The notes under the pieces were generated by a model. The model was not told the DNA's origin and made no database searches. It was given only the letters and a program-made list of their open reading frames with translations. From Robiginitalea sediminis (GTDB lineage Bacteria > Bacteroidota > Bacteroidia > Flavobacteriales > Flavobacteriaceae), in assembly GCF_002198115.1 (NCBI RefSeq), contig NZ_NGNR01000001.1, positions 874,296-938,295 on the forward strand: a stretch of DNA of 64,000 nt, read 5' to 3'. Shown one piece after another: positions 33,447-42,840 of the stretch (its first letter is position 1; the number at the start of each line of letters is the position of its first letter). The position numbers were made by a program, and so were the translations under genes.

Positions 33447-36400
33447 TCAGGCTTCTGCCGGGGTAGCGGCCCCGCTTAAGGCCTGAAGGCGTATAAGGGC
33501 ATCGGAAACGGAACCGATGTGGTCCAGGCTCAGCAGCAGCCGCAGGCCATTGCGGGTTTGCTTTTCCTTGATAGTGCCGTCTAGCTTCCCGGATTGCATG
33601 GCCCTGATAATACCCGAAAAGGCAGTGCTCTGGTAGAACCCGGATTCCTGGTCCGAAATAAAGTACCCGGTGAGTTTCCCGTTTTTCATGACGATTTTTT
33701 CCAGGCCCAGGTGGGCACCCAGCCACTTCAGGCGGATGGATTCCAACAGGTCTTCCGCCTGGGCCGGCAGCGGGCCGAAGCGGTCTTCGAGTTTGGCCCT
33801 GAAAGCACTAAGCGCAGTGTCGTCCCGGCATTCGCTGAGCTCGGTATAGAGGCTCAGCCGCTCGGAGATATTGTTGATGTAATCGTCCGGGAAGAGCCAT
33901 TCAAAATCTGCATCGATCTGGGTTTCCTTCACGAAGTGGTCCCGCGGCCCTTCGACCTCTTCATAGAGCTCCCGGAATTCGTTTTCCTTAAGTTCTTCGA
34001 TGGCCTCGGCGAGGATTTTCTGGTAGGTCTCAAACCCGATTTCGTTGATAAAGCCGCTTTGCTCCGCCCCGAGCAGGTCTCCAGCCCCGCGGATTTCCAG
34101 GTCCTTCATGGCGATGTTTAACCCGCTGCCCAGGTCCGTGAACTGCTCCAGGGCCTGGATCCGTTTGCGCGCCTCCGGGGTCATGACATCGTAGGGCGGG
34201 GTGATGAAATAACAAAATGCCTTCTTGTTGCTGCGCCCCACCCGGCCCCGCATCTGGTGCAGGTCACTGAGGCCGAAGTTATTCGCATTGTTGATAAAGA
34301 TGGTATTGGCATTGCTCACATCCAGGCCGCTTTCGATGATGGTGGTAGAGACCAGGACATCGAAGGCCCCGTTCATGAAATCGAGCATGAGCTGTTCCAG
34401 CTTTTTGCCTTCCATCTGCCCGTGGCCCACCCCTATTTTGGCATCGGGCACCAGGCGCTGCAGCATCCCTGCCACTTCCCGGATATTCTCAATGCGGTTA
34501 TGCACAAAAAAGACCTGGCCGCCCCGTTGGATTTCATAGGCGATGGCATCGCGGATGGTGGCCTCGTCGAAACGGATCACCTGGCTTTCTATCGGGTAGC
34601 GGTTGGGGGGAGGGGTATTGATCACCGACAGGTCCCGGGCCGCCATCAGGCTGAATTGGAGGGTGCGAGGGATGGGGGTTGCCGTGAGCGTTAGCACGTC
34701 TATGTTCTCCTTGAGGCTTTTGAGCTTGTCCTTGACCGAGACTCCGAACTTCTGCTCCTCGTCTATAATAAGCAGGCCCAGGTCCTTGAAGGCTACCTGT
34801 TTGCCCACCAGCTGGTGGGTGCCAATCACAATGTCCAGCTTCCCGGAGGCCAGGTTGTCCAACAGCTGCCGCCGGGCTTTGGTGGAGCGGAAGCGGTTCA
34901 GGTAGTCCACATGTACCGGCATCTCGGCCATGCGTTCGGTAAAGGTGCGGTAGTGCTGGAAGGCCAGGATCGTGGTGGGCACCAGTACCGCCACCTGTTT
35001 CCCGTTATCGACCGCCTTGAATGCCGCCCGGATGGCGATCTCCGTTTTCCCGAAGCCCACATCCCCGCAGATAAGGCGGTCCATGGGGCGCTCACTTTCC
35101 ATATCTGTCTTAACGGCTTCGGTGGCCGTACTTTGGTCCGGGGTGTCTTCATAGAGGAAGGAGGCCTCCAGCTCGTGTTGGAGGTAGCTGTCCGGGGCGT
35201 ATTGGAATCCCTTCCGGAGCCTTCTCTTGGCATAGACCTCGATGAGGTTGAAGGCTATTTTCTTGACCCTGGACTTGGTTTTCGCCTTGAGTTTCTTCCA
35301 GGCCCCTGATCCGAGTTTGTAGATTTTCGGCGGCGCCCCGTCCTTCCCGTTGTATTTGGCGATTTTGTGGAGGGAATGGATGCTTACATAGAGGATGTCC
35401 CGGTCTCCGTAAATGAGTTTGATGGCTTCCTGGGTTTTGCCTTCCACCTGGATTTTCTGCAGCCCCCCGAAGGTGCCGATGCCGTGGTCTATGTGGGTCA
35501 CGTAATCCCCGATTTCCAGCTTATTGAGCTCCTTCAGGGTAATGGCCTGCTTCTTGGCGTAGCCATTGCGGATCGTAAAGCGGTGGTAGCGCTCAAAAAT
35601 TTGGTGGTCGGTATAGCAGCACAACCCAAGTTCCGGGGCTTCAAAGCCCTGGTAGAGCGGGTGGACCAGGGTTTCGTAGGGGATGTCCTTCCCGATCTCA
35701 TCGAAGATATCGTGGAACCGTTTGGCCTGTTGCTCCGAGGCGCAGAACAGGAAATTGCGCATCCCCTTTTCGCTGTTTTCCAGCAGCCTGTCCCGCAGCA
35801 TTTCAAAATGCTTGTTAAAGGCTGGCTGGGGGGTGGCGCCAAGGGTTGCCGTTACCCCGGCGCTTTCGCCCCCGGCACCTAAAACGATCCGTCGGAAGGA
35901 TTCCAGCCCTGTCGTAAGGGCTGCCCCGTTCAGGAAGAGGTCCGCCGGTTTGGCGCGGGAGGTTTCACCTTCCAGGGATCCGAAGGCTTCTTCTGCTTTC
36001 CCGAAGAGACCGTCCAGGCGGCTGGCCGCCACTTGGGGGTGTTTGATCAGGACTATGGTCTGCTCGGGGATGTATTCCAGGAAGCTTACGCGCTGTTCGT
36101 GCAAAAGCTTGTCGGCCATATTGGGGATGATGCTGATTTTCTTCACCTGACCCGTGGAGAGCTGGCTCTCCACATCGAAGGTGCGGATGCTGTCTACTTC
36201 GTCCCCGAAGAATTCGATGCGGAAGGGTTCGTCGTGCGAAAAGGAAAAAACATCTACAATACCACCCCTTACGGAGAATTCCCCGGGCTCGGTAACAAAA
36301 TCGACACGGCGGAAATGGTATTCGAAAAGGGTTTCATTGAGGAAGTCCAACGAAAGGCTGTCCCCAACCCTAAGGCCCAGGGTGTTTTTGCGAAGCTGCT

Positions 36401-36806
36401 TTCGGGTAACGACCTTTTCGAAGAGGGCATCGGGGTAGCTCACAATGAGGGCCGGCTTTTTGCGGGAATCGATCCGGCTCAGGACCTCTGCCCGCAACAA
36501 AACGTTGGCGTTGTCCGTAGATTCGATCTCATAGGGCCTGCGATAACTGCCGGGAAAAAACAGGGCCTGGTCGCGCCCCACCAGGGCTTCCAGGTCATTG
36601 AGCAGGTAAGCGGCCTCCTCCTTGTCCTCCAGAAGCAGGAGCATGGGCGATTCCAACGCCCCAAAAACCTCCGCTATGGTAAAGGAAAGGGCAGACCCGG
36701 GGCACCCTTTCAGGTGCACAATGCCCTGGGAGCCGGACATAGCTTCCCGCAGATCCCCCAGGGCAGGGGCCTGTGCAAAGCGTTCCCGGATATCGGCCAG
36801 ACTCAA
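33447..36806 (-). CDS. mfd: Transcription-repair coupling factor Mfd
   Basis: The 1119-residue protein contains all Mfd parts. An N-terminal UvrB-like part holds LLLLEDKEEAAYLLNDL. The RNA-polymerase-interacting domain is GDYVTHIDHGIGTFGGL. The RecG-like motor has Walker A CGDVGFGKTEIAIRAAF, LIIDEEQKFGV, TLTATPIPRTLQFSL and MRGRVGRSNK. A C-terminal TRCF domain follows. It displaces stalled RNA polymerase and recruits repair. The frame is open to an ATG at 36848, but a consensus promoter overlaps those codons. A TTG at 36806, giving MSLADIRERF, is therefore the probable start. Confidence 0.95.
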   Translation of the reverse strand: MSLADIRERFAQAPALGDLREAMSGSQGIVHLKGCPGSALSFTIAEVFGALESPMLLLLEDKEEAAYLLNDLEALVGRDQALFFPGSYRRPYEIESTDNANVLLRAEVLSRIDSRKKPALIVSYPDALFEKVVTRKQLRKNTLGLRVGDSLSLDFLNETLFEYHFRRVDFVTEPGEFSVRGGIVDVFSFSHDEPFRIEFFGDEVDSIRTFDVESQLSTGQVKKISIIPNMADKLLHEQRVSFLEYIPEQTIVLIKHPQVAASRLDGLFGKAEEAFGSLEGETSRAKPADLFLNGAALTTGLESFRRIVLGAGGESAGVTATLGATPQPAFNKHFEMLRDRLLENSEKGMRNFLFCASEQQAKRFHDIFDEIGKDIPYETLVHPLYQGFEAPELGLCCYTDHQIFERYHRFTIRNGYAKKQAITLKELNKLEIGDYVTHIDHGIGTFGGLQKIQVEGKTQEAIKLIYGDRDILYVSIHSLHKIAKYNGKDGAPPKIYKLGSGAWKKLKAKTKSRVKKIAFNLIEVYAKRRLRKGFQYAPDSYLQHELEASFLYEDTPDQSTATEAVKTDMESERPMDRLICGDVGFGKTEIAIRAAFKAVDNGKQVAVLVPTTILAFQHYRTFTERMAEMPVHVDYLNRFRSTKARRQLLDNLASGKLDIVIGTHQLVGKQVAFKDLGLLIIDEEQKFGVSVKDKLKSLKENIDVLTLTATPIPRTLQFSLMAARDLSVINTPPPNRYPIESQVIRFDEATIRDAIAYEIQRGGQVFFVHNRIENIREVAGMLQRLVPDAKIGVGHGQMEGKKLEQLMLDFMNGAFDVLVSTTIIESGLDVSNANTIFINNANNFGLSDLHQMRGRVGRSNKKAFCYFITPPYDVMTPEARKRIQALEQFTDLGSGLNIAMKDLEIRGAGDLLGAEQSGFINEIGFETYQKILAEAIEELKENEFRELYEEVEGPRDHFVKETQIDADFEWLFPDDYINNISERLSLYTELSECRDDTALSAFRAKLEDRFGPLPAQAEDLLESIRLKWLGAHLGLEKIVMKNGKLTGYFISDQESGFYQSTAFSGIIRAMQSGKLDGTIKEKQTRNGLRLLLSLDHIGSVSDALIRLQALSGAATPAEA

Positions 36807-36825
36807 GAGAGGTCGAAAATTTGTG

Positions 36826-36856
36826 CAAAAATACAGGGAAAGGGCCACCCGGGCAA
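36826..36856 (-). promoter_or_regulatory. Consensus promoter of mfd
   Basis: On the minus strand TTG (36854-36856), a 20-base gap and TATTTTTG (36826-36833) fit the Bacteroidota -33/-7 consensus. Transcription would begin near 36819, after the ATG at 36848 and before the TTG at 36806. Confidence 0.6.
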
Positions 36857-36875
36857 CCTCACCGGCCGTTTATCT

Positions 36876-37532
36876 CTATCCGTCCGCTGTATTGGGGGTT
36901 TCCAGAGGGAGGACAGCTTCCGGGGTCAGGGCAAAAACCCGCTCCCCGGGTTGAGGAGACACCACATGCATCCCGGTAAAGGCGCCAAAGGCCGGGAGGA
37001 TGAGTTGTTTCTCCCTCAGGTAAAACACCGGCAGGCGCAGGCGCTGGCGCCCACTCCCAGCCAGGCGCACGGCCGGGTGCAGGTGCCCGGCAATATTGAA
37101 GCGCCCAGGGGACTCCATGGGGTGGTGGGTGAGCTCGAAAGGGCCGGTTTGCCAGCTTTCGTGCAGGCGAATCCCGAGGGCTTCGAACCGTACCGGGTCA
37201 ATGATGTCGTGGTTGCCCACCACCAGTTCCAGCCGTGCAGAACAGGCACCGGCCCAGGACTCGAAGAAGTCCCATTCCCGGTTGAGGTGGGAATGAAAGA
37301 GGTCGCCAAGGAAACAGATTGTCTCCGGGCGGAAAACCTCCTGCAACTGTTGCAGCCGGCTAAAATTGCGCTTCAGGGCCTTTAGGGGTACAGCCGCCCC
37401 GTATTTGCGGAAATGCGTCACCTTCCCCAGGTGGAGGTCGCTTAGCAGGAGCATCCCCCGGCTGCGCCAGAACAGCCCTCCCCAGGGGTGCATCTCCAGG
37501 GTTTCCCCAGCGATATTTTCCAGGTGTAGCAT
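36876..37532 (-). CDS. pdeM: Ligase-associated metallophosphoesterase (PdeM type)
   Basis: The 218-residue calcineurin-fold enzyme has all metal motifs: LLSDLHLGKVTHFRK, CFLGDLFHS, LVVGNHDII, LTHHP and IAGHLHPAV. It closely resembles the phosphoesterase of the bacterial ligase-associated DNA repair gene set. That protein has been proposed to trim DNA ends, though activity varies. It lies 42 bases after the helicase and is the last of four consecutive repair genes before mfd. Confidence 0.9.
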   Translation of the reverse strand: MLHLENIAGETLEMHPWGGLFWRSRGMLLLSDLHLGKVTHFRKYGAAVPLKALKRNFSRLQQLQEVFRPETICFLGDLFHSHLNREWDFFESWAGACSARLELVVGNHDIIDPVRFEALGIRLHESWQTGPFELTHHPMESPGRFNIAGHLHPAVRLAGSGRQRLRLPVFYLREKQLILPAFGAFTGMHVVSPQPGERVFALTPEAVLPLETPNTADG

Positions 37533-37574
37533 TGGGGCAAAGGTATCATTTTAAAGTGGCCCTCCGCCCGGTTG

Positions 37575-40055
37575 TCACCCTCCTGTCAGGATCCGGGTCA
37601 TGCGCTTAATGCGGTCGGCGAGCTTTTCACTGCTGAGCTTTTCCCGTAGGCGGTCGGTAATGATGGGAAAGGAAAACGGGGTGGGTTTCGTACAGGCCTT
37701 CCAAACAATTTCCTGGCCTTGGATCCGCTCCAGGGCCAATCTCAAGCGGCCTTCCTCCAACTGGTGTTCGAAGGTTTCGGTAAAGGCCTGCTGGAAAAGG
37801 AGGTTGTCGGGCTCATAGTCGCGGAAGACTTCAAAAAGCAGCTGGGAACTGCTTTGCAGGTGCTTCATCTTAACCCCTTTGTTCGGGTATCCCGAAAAAA
37901 CCAGCCCGCTGATTACCGCGATGTCCCGGAATTTCCTGCGGGCCATCTCGGTGGCGTTCAGGCTCTTCTGCAGGTCGTCCAGCAGATACTCCGGGCTGAA
38001 TAAATCGTTGTCCAACACCATGCGGACATCCAGGGGTTGGTCCGAGAGCAGCTCAAACCCGTAGTCGTTATAGGCCAGGGAAAAGGTAATGGGGGTCAAC
38101 AGGCTGATGCGGTAGCTCAGCAGGCTGGCCATAGCCTCATGGACAAACCGTCCTTCGAATGGGTAGAAGATATGGTGGTGCCCTTCCCGGGTTTTAAAGG
38201 TTTCCAGCAGCAGCTGGTCGGGCCCGGGGACGATACTTTCCAGGCGTTGCCGCTCGAATAGCGGTTGCAGGGCCCGGATTTCCTCCGCCTGCTGCTCCTC
38301 GGGCATGGCCGCGGAGTAGAGTTCCTCCCGGAGGATCCGCGACATCTCGCTCGAAAGGGTAAGCCGCCCGCCCATCCAGCTTGGGGTTTTTCCGGCTTTC
38401 TGGGAGGAATTCCGCACCAGGGCCACCATGTCCCGGATCCGGATAAATTCCAGGTTCCGCCCTGCAAAGGTAAACACGTCCCCCGCCTTGAGCTTGGAGA
38501 TAAAGTACTCTTCTATGGTGCCGATATAGCCCCCTTTCTGGTATTTGACGGTGAGCTGGGCATCCCCCACAATTGTCCCGATCTGGAACCGGTGGCGCAT
38601 GGCCACTCCGCGGTTGGTAACCTTCAAAAGCCCGTCAGCTTCTACCTCTACCTTGCGGTATTCGTCGTAAGACTGCAGGCTCTGGCTTCCCAGGACCAGG
38701 AAGTTCAACAGCCATTCCCATTGCTCCTGGCTCAGCGCCTGGTAGCAGAACGTCTGGCAGACTTCCCTGTAAATGGTCTCGGGATGGAAGCCGTCGGAGA
38801 CGGCGAGGGTGGTGAGGTACTGCACCAGGACGTCGAAGCTGCCCAGGTAGGGTGTGCGGTCTTCCACGGCCTGTAATTTTACTGCCTGCTGCAGGGCGGC
38901 CGCTTCCACCAATTCAATGGCATGGGTTGGCAGGAAATAGATCACACTTTCCTTCCCCGGCCGGTGCCCGCTGCGCCCCGCCCGTTGCAGGAAGCGCGCT
39001 ACCCCTTTGGGCCCGCCTATCTGGATGACGGTTTCCACAGGGGCAAAATCCACGCCCAGGTCCAGGCTTGAGGTGCACACCACCGCCTTAAGGCTTTCGT
39101 TTCGGATGGCCTGTTCCACCCAGAGCCGGGTTTCCTTGTCTATGCTGCCGTGGTGCATGGCTATTTCCCCGGCCAGTTCCGGGTGGCGTTCCAGCAATTT
39201 CTGGAACCAAATTTCGCATTGGCCCCGGGTGTTGGTAAAGATCAGCGTGGTTTTGCTTGCTTCGATAATGGGGATGATGGATTCGAGCATGTGCAGCCCC
39301 AGGTGGCCCCGCCACGGAAAAGTATCCATGCGCTCGGGCAACAGGCTTTTTACCACGATGCGCTTGGGGACATGGGCCCGGATCATCACGGAATTTTCCA
39401 GGGCTTCTGAACCCGGCCCTAACAGGACCTGCCGGGCCTGTTCCAGGTTGCCGATGGTTGCTGAGATGCCCCAGATGCGCAATTGGGGGCAGACGGACTT
39501 CAGGCGGGAAAGGGCCAGTTCCATCTGTACCCCGCGCTTGCTTCCCAGCAATTCGTGCCATTCGTCTACCACGACAGCCGTGCAGGAGGCGAAGGTTTTG
39601 GCATACCCCTTCGTCGCCAGCAGCAGTTGCAGGCTTTCCGGGGTGGTGATCAGCAGGTCCGGCATGGCTTTGCGCTGTTTGGCGCGTTGGGCCGTGGAGG
39701 TGTCCCCTGTACGGATACCCACTTCGAAGGGGATGTCCAGGTCCTGGAGGATCCGTTGGGCAGACTGGTGGATTTCCTGGGAAAGCGCGCGCAAAGGGGT
39801 TATCCATACGGCCTTAAGGCCTTTCCGGTGCTTAGTTCGGAACCCTGGGTGTTCTTTCATGTATTGCAGCAGGATAGGGAACCAGAGGGCGTAGGTCTTC
39901 CCGCTCCCGGTGGGGGCGTTGAGCAGCCCGTGCTTGCCGTCCAGAAAGGCCTCCCAGGTCTGTACCTGGAAGGGAAAGGGTATCCAGCCCTGCCCGTGGA
40001 ACCATGCGGTAGCCTGCTCGGTCCACTTCTGGTGCCTGTCTTTCGCTGCTTTCAT
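37575..40055 (-). CDS. Ligase-associated DEXH helicase (Lhr-like)
   Basis: The 826-residue superfamily 2 helicase has LNAPTGSGKTYALWFPIL (Walker A near residue 40), LLITTPESLQLLL, VVVDEWHELLGSKRG (DEWH box), GISATIGN, and the C-terminal motor motif QRAGRSGHRPGKES, followed by an Lhr-type C-terminal region. Lhr enzymes translocate 3' to 5' on single-stranded DNA and unwind RNA-DNA hybrids. The start overlaps the ligase stop by four bases, so they are coupled. Confidence 0.92.
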   Translation of the reverse strand: MKAAKDRHQKWTEQATAWFHGQGWIPFPFQVQTWEAFLDGKHGLLNAPTGSGKTYALWFPILLQYMKEHPGFRTKHRKGLKAVWITPLRALSQEIHQSAQRILQDLDIPFEVGIRTGDTSTAQRAKQRKAMPDLLITTPESLQLLLATKGYAKTFASCTAVVVDEWHELLGSKRGVQMELALSRLKSVCPQLRIWGISATIGNLEQARQVLLGPGSEALENSVMIRAHVPKRIVVKSLLPERMDTFPWRGHLGLHMLESIIPIIEASKTTLIFTNTRGQCEIWFQKLLERHPELAGEIAMHHGSIDKETRLWVEQAIRNESLKAVVCTSSLDLGVDFAPVETVIQIGGPKGVARFLQRAGRSGHRPGKESVIYFLPTHAIELVEAAALQQAVKLQAVEDRTPYLGSFDVLVQYLTTLAVSDGFHPETIYREVCQTFCYQALSQEQWEWLLNFLVLGSQSLQSYDEYRKVEVEADGLLKVTNRGVAMRHRFQIGTIVGDAQLTVKYQKGGYIGTIEEYFISKLKAGDVFTFAGRNLEFIRIRDMVALVRNSSQKAGKTPSWMGGRLTLSSEMSRILREELYSAAMPEEQQAEEIRALQPLFERQRLESIVPGPDQLLLETFKTREGHHHIFYPFEGRFVHEAMASLLSYRISLLTPITFSLAYNDYGFELLSDQPLDVRMVLDNDLFSPEYLLDDLQKSLNATEMARRKFRDIAVISGLVFSGYPNKGVKMKHLQSSSQLLFEVFRDYEPDNLLFQQAFTETFEHQLEEGRLRLALERIQGQEIVWKACTKPTPFSFPIITDRLREKLSSEKLADRIKRMTRILTGG

Positions 40056-41665
40056 GGGTCGGGGATTAAGGACAGTAGGGATTGGAGGCTGTCCGCGGCC
40101 TCAATGGTCTTGTCTTTTCGCCAGCGTACAATGCGCGGGAAGCGGGTAGCTACCCCGCTTTTGTGCCTTCCGGAGCGGGCAATCCCCTCAAAGGCAATTT
40201 CAAAGACCTGTTCGGGCTGGACCGAGCGCACCGGCCCGAAGCGCTCCAGGGTATGGCGTTTGATCCAGGCATCCACCTCCCTGAACTCCGCATCGGTAAG
40301 GCCGGAATAGGCCTTGGCAAATGTTACCAGTTCCCGGGTGCCGTCCTGTTTTTCATCCCACAACGCGAAGGTGTAATCCGTAAACAGATTACTGCGCCTC
40401 CCGTGCCCCCGCATGGCGTAGGTCAACACGGCGTCTACGGTAAAAGGGTCTACCTTCCACTTCCACCAGTCCCCCTTTTTCCGGCCTACCCCATAGGCCG
40501 AATCCTTGCGTTTGAGCATCAGGCCCTCCGAGCGGACCTCCCGGGAACGATTCCGCTCTTGGGCTGCCTCCTCCCATTGACCAAAGGCCATGGTTTCGGA
40601 AAGGTCCAGGGGTAGTCCTGCCTCGCCGGAAAGGGGCCCTATTAACGCGTCAAGGTGCTGGCGCCTCTGGCTGAAGGGCAGGTGCCGGATGTCCTGGCCT
40701 TCCCATTCCAGCAGGTCATAGGCCCGGAGGATCACAGGTGTTTTTTCCAGGAGTTTGGCACTGATGGTTTTTCTGCCCAGACGTTTCTGCAGGTCCCGGA
40801 AACTCCCAACCTGCCCCTTGGGAAAAGGCAGGATTTCCCCGTCGATCACCGTGCCCTCCGGGAGCACCGGCAGGAGCTTCTCAAATTCCGGATACTGGTC
40901 GGTTACCAGCTCCTCGCCCCGGCTCCAGACGAAGAGGCGTCCTTCCCGGCGGATGAGCTGTGCCCGGATCCCGTCCCACTTGTGCTCGGCCAGCCACTGG
41001 TCTGTCGCTCCCAGGTCTGCGGGCTGCCCTTCCAGGGCATGGGCCAGGAAAAACGGGAATGGCCTGGAGGCCTTATCGGCTTCCCGCTCCTCCAGGACCA
41101 GGTGTTCGAAGGAGACAGATTGGGGGTCCCAGTTGCCCATCAGGCGGTAGGCCAGCAACTCTTCCGCCACTCCGGTAGCGGCCGAAAGGGCCCGGGTCAT
41201 GAGTTTCTGGCTGATGCCTATGCGAAACCCCCCGGTAATGAATTTGTTGAACACGAAGCGCTCATAGTACCCCTGTTGCTGCCAGTGCCTCAGGACATAG
41301 GCTTTCTTGCCGGCCTCGTCAAGGGATTTGAGCCAAACCATATCGGCCAGGTATTCCGCAAGGGAGGGCAGGGGGGTAGGCTGATCCCTGTCGGGGAGGA
41401 CCAGGGCAATGGTCTCGGCCAGGTCCCCCACAATATGGTAGCTCTCCTCGAAAAGCCACATTGGGATCCCCGAGACCTCAGCCGCCCATTCCCGCAGAAG
41501 TCGCGTATTGACAGGCCGTGAGGGTCTCCGGTGCGACAACAGGGCAATGGCCCAGACCTTGTCCGGGCCTTCGGCCTCCCGGAAGTATTCGGCCAGGGCC
41601 TCCACCTTCCGGGTGGTCTTGTTGGTGCTGTCCAGGGTGCGGATCAGGGATGCGAATCGCTCCAT
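40052..41665 (-). CDS. ATP-dependent DNA ligase (LPD cluster)
   Basis: The 537-residue ligase has the adenylation motif EHKWDGIRAQLI with the nucleophilic Lys, a downstream GTVIDGEILPF (motif III/IIIa), SEGLMLKRKDSAYGVGRKKG (motif IV) and WWKWKVDP (motif V). An N-terminal DNA-binding domain of about 190 residues resembles LigB/Lig1-type repair ligases. The open frame runs to 41740, but the ATG at 41665 fits, one base after the exonuclease stop. It should seal nicks with ATP, supplementing the NAD-dependent replicative ligase. Confidence 0.92.
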   Translation of the reverse strand: MERFASLIRTLDSTNKTTRKVEALAEYFREAEGPDKVWAIALLSHRRPSRPVNTRLLREWAAEVSGIPMWLFEESYHIVGDLAETIALVLPDRDQPTPLPSLAEYLADMVWLKSLDEAGKKAYVLRHWQQQGYYERFVFNKFITGGFRIGISQKLMTRALSAATGVAEELLAYRLMGNWDPQSVSFEHLVLEEREADKASRPFPFFLAHALEGQPADLGATDQWLAEHKWDGIRAQLIRREGRLFVWSRGEELVTDQYPEFEKLLPVLPEGTVIDGEILPFPKGQVGSFRDLQKRLGRKTISAKLLEKTPVILRAYDLLEWEGQDIRHLPFSQRRQHLDALIGPLSGEAGLPLDLSETMAFGQWEEAAQERNRSREVRSEGLMLKRKDSAYGVGRKKGDWWKWKVDPFTVDAVLTYAMRGHGRRSNLFTDYTFALWDEKQDGTRELVTFAKAYSGLTDAEFREVDAWIKRHTLERFGPVRSVQPEQVFEIAFEGIARSGRHKSGVATRFPRIVRWRKDKTIEAADSLQSLLSLIPDP

Positions 41666-41666
41666 C

Positions 41667-42686
41667 TTATCCCTCTTCGTTAGTTTCGTCTTTGCCTTCT
41701 GGGCTCTCCCCTTCGTATTGGGTACTCTCGGTCCGGGCATCGTAGCCTTCTTCCCTTAAGAAGCGGGAGAAGATGTCGGCGTACCCGTGGGTGCAGATCA
41801 CCCGGGACGCCCCCGTTTCCGAAATGGTACGGAGCAGCCCGGTCCAGTCGGCGTGGTCGCTCAGGACAAAGCCCCGGTCTACGGCCCGCCTCCTCCTGGC
41901 CCCGCGAAAGGCCATCCAGCCACTGGCAGTCGCAGTTTCGTAGGGCACCAACCGGCGCATCCAGGTACTCCCGTGGGCACTTGGTGGGGCCAACACCAAC
42001 TGCCCCCGCACTTCTTCTTTGGGGGTGTCGGCCGTAATCCGCCGGGTAGGCGGCAGGGCCGTAATCCCCCGGATGACCTCATTCATATTCTCTATGGCCC
42101 CGTGGGTATAGACAGGTCCTATGGATGTATCCAGGGCGGCCAGCAGGCGTTGGGCCTTACCCAGGGAATAGGCAAAGAGGACCGAAGTCTTGCCGGCAGC
42201 CTTGTTGGCTATCCACCAGTGCTGGATGTCTTCGATAACCTCCTGCTGTGGCCTCCAGGAAAAGGCCGGAAGCCCAAAGGTGCATTCCGTGATAAACGTA
42301 TCGCAGCGCACCGGCTCGAAAGGCGTGGAGAGCCCATCCGGCTCCGGTTTATAGTCTCCGGAAAAGACCCAGGTTTCGCCTTTGTATGATACCCGGACCT
42401 GGGAAGAGCCCACAATATGGCCGGCGGGGTGGAAACTGAAGCTAACCCCGTTCAGGTTCCGGGTTTCCCCCCATTGCACCGTTTCCACACGGATATCACC
42501 CAGGCGGTGCCTGATGATGGGGGCATTGAGGTGGTGGGTGAGGTAGTGCTGGTGGCCCCAACGGCTGTGGTCCGAATGGCCATGCGTGATCAGGGCCTTT
42601 TTGACAGGCTTCCAGGGGTCTAGGTAAACATCGGCCCGGGAACAGTAGATGCCCTTATCCGTGAATTCCAGCAGGGGTCTTTCCAT
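41667..42686 (-). CDS. Ligase-associated MBL-fold DNA exonuclease
   Basis: The 339-residue metallo-beta-lactamase-fold protein has ALITHGHSDHSRWGHQHY (HxHxDH), FHPAGHIVGSSQV, WVFSGDYKPE, FITECTFGLPAF and VLSDHADWTGLL. This is the SNM1/CPSF-like nuclease arrangement found in the LPD exonuclease. It is the first gene of the repair operon. The ATG at 42686 (MERPLLEFTDKG) is used; a longer frame to 42989 would overlap the divergent TerB-like gene. The C-terminal 25 residues are acidic (EGESPEGKDETNEEG). Confidence 0.9.
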   Translation of the reverse strand: MERPLLEFTDKGIYCSRADVYLDPWKPVKKALITHGHSDHSRWGHQHYLTHHLNAPIIRHRLGDIRVETVQWGETRNLNGVSFSFHPAGHIVGSSQVRVSYKGETWVFSGDYKPEPDGLSTPFEPVRCDTFITECTFGLPAFSWRPQQEVIEDIQHWWIANKAAGKTSVLFAYSLGKAQRLLAALDTSIGPVYTHGAIENMNEVIRGITALPPTRRITADTPKEEVRGQLVLAPPSAHGSTWMRRLVPYETATASGWMAFRGARRRRAVDRGFVLSDHADWTGLLRTISETGASRVICTHGYADIFSRFLREEGYDARTESTQYEGESPEGKDETNEEG

Positions 42687-42812
42687 AGCCGGGTGAAGGT
42701 ACGCAATTCTCCTTTTTGAGGGAAGGGGCTTCTGTCGGGATATCCTCCCGGAACGGCCGTGGGGCGGTCTAAGAATTGGATGGCATTGCTGTGCAGAACG
42801 GGAACAAAGCGG

Positions 42813-42820
42813 TATATTTG
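42813..42820 (+). promoter_or_regulatory. -7 element (TATATTTG) of the TerB-like gene
   Basis: TATATTTG fits TAnnTTTG and lies 20 bases before the ATG. A TTG at 42786-42788 is the best -33 candidate, with a slightly long 24-base gap. Confidence 0.5.
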
Positions 42821-42840
42821 CACGAAAATCCATTTGTATC

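Noticed and set aside
36033-37385. 450-codon plus-strand frame across mfd and pdeM
   Set aside because: It is antisense to two well-supported repair genes and low in recognisable motifs.
42735-42765. Short inverted repeat CGGGA-n5-TCCCG with an inner GGATATCC palindrome in the repair operon spacer
   Set aside because: The arms are only five bases in GC-rich DNA, which is expected by chance, and it is not near a clear promoter.
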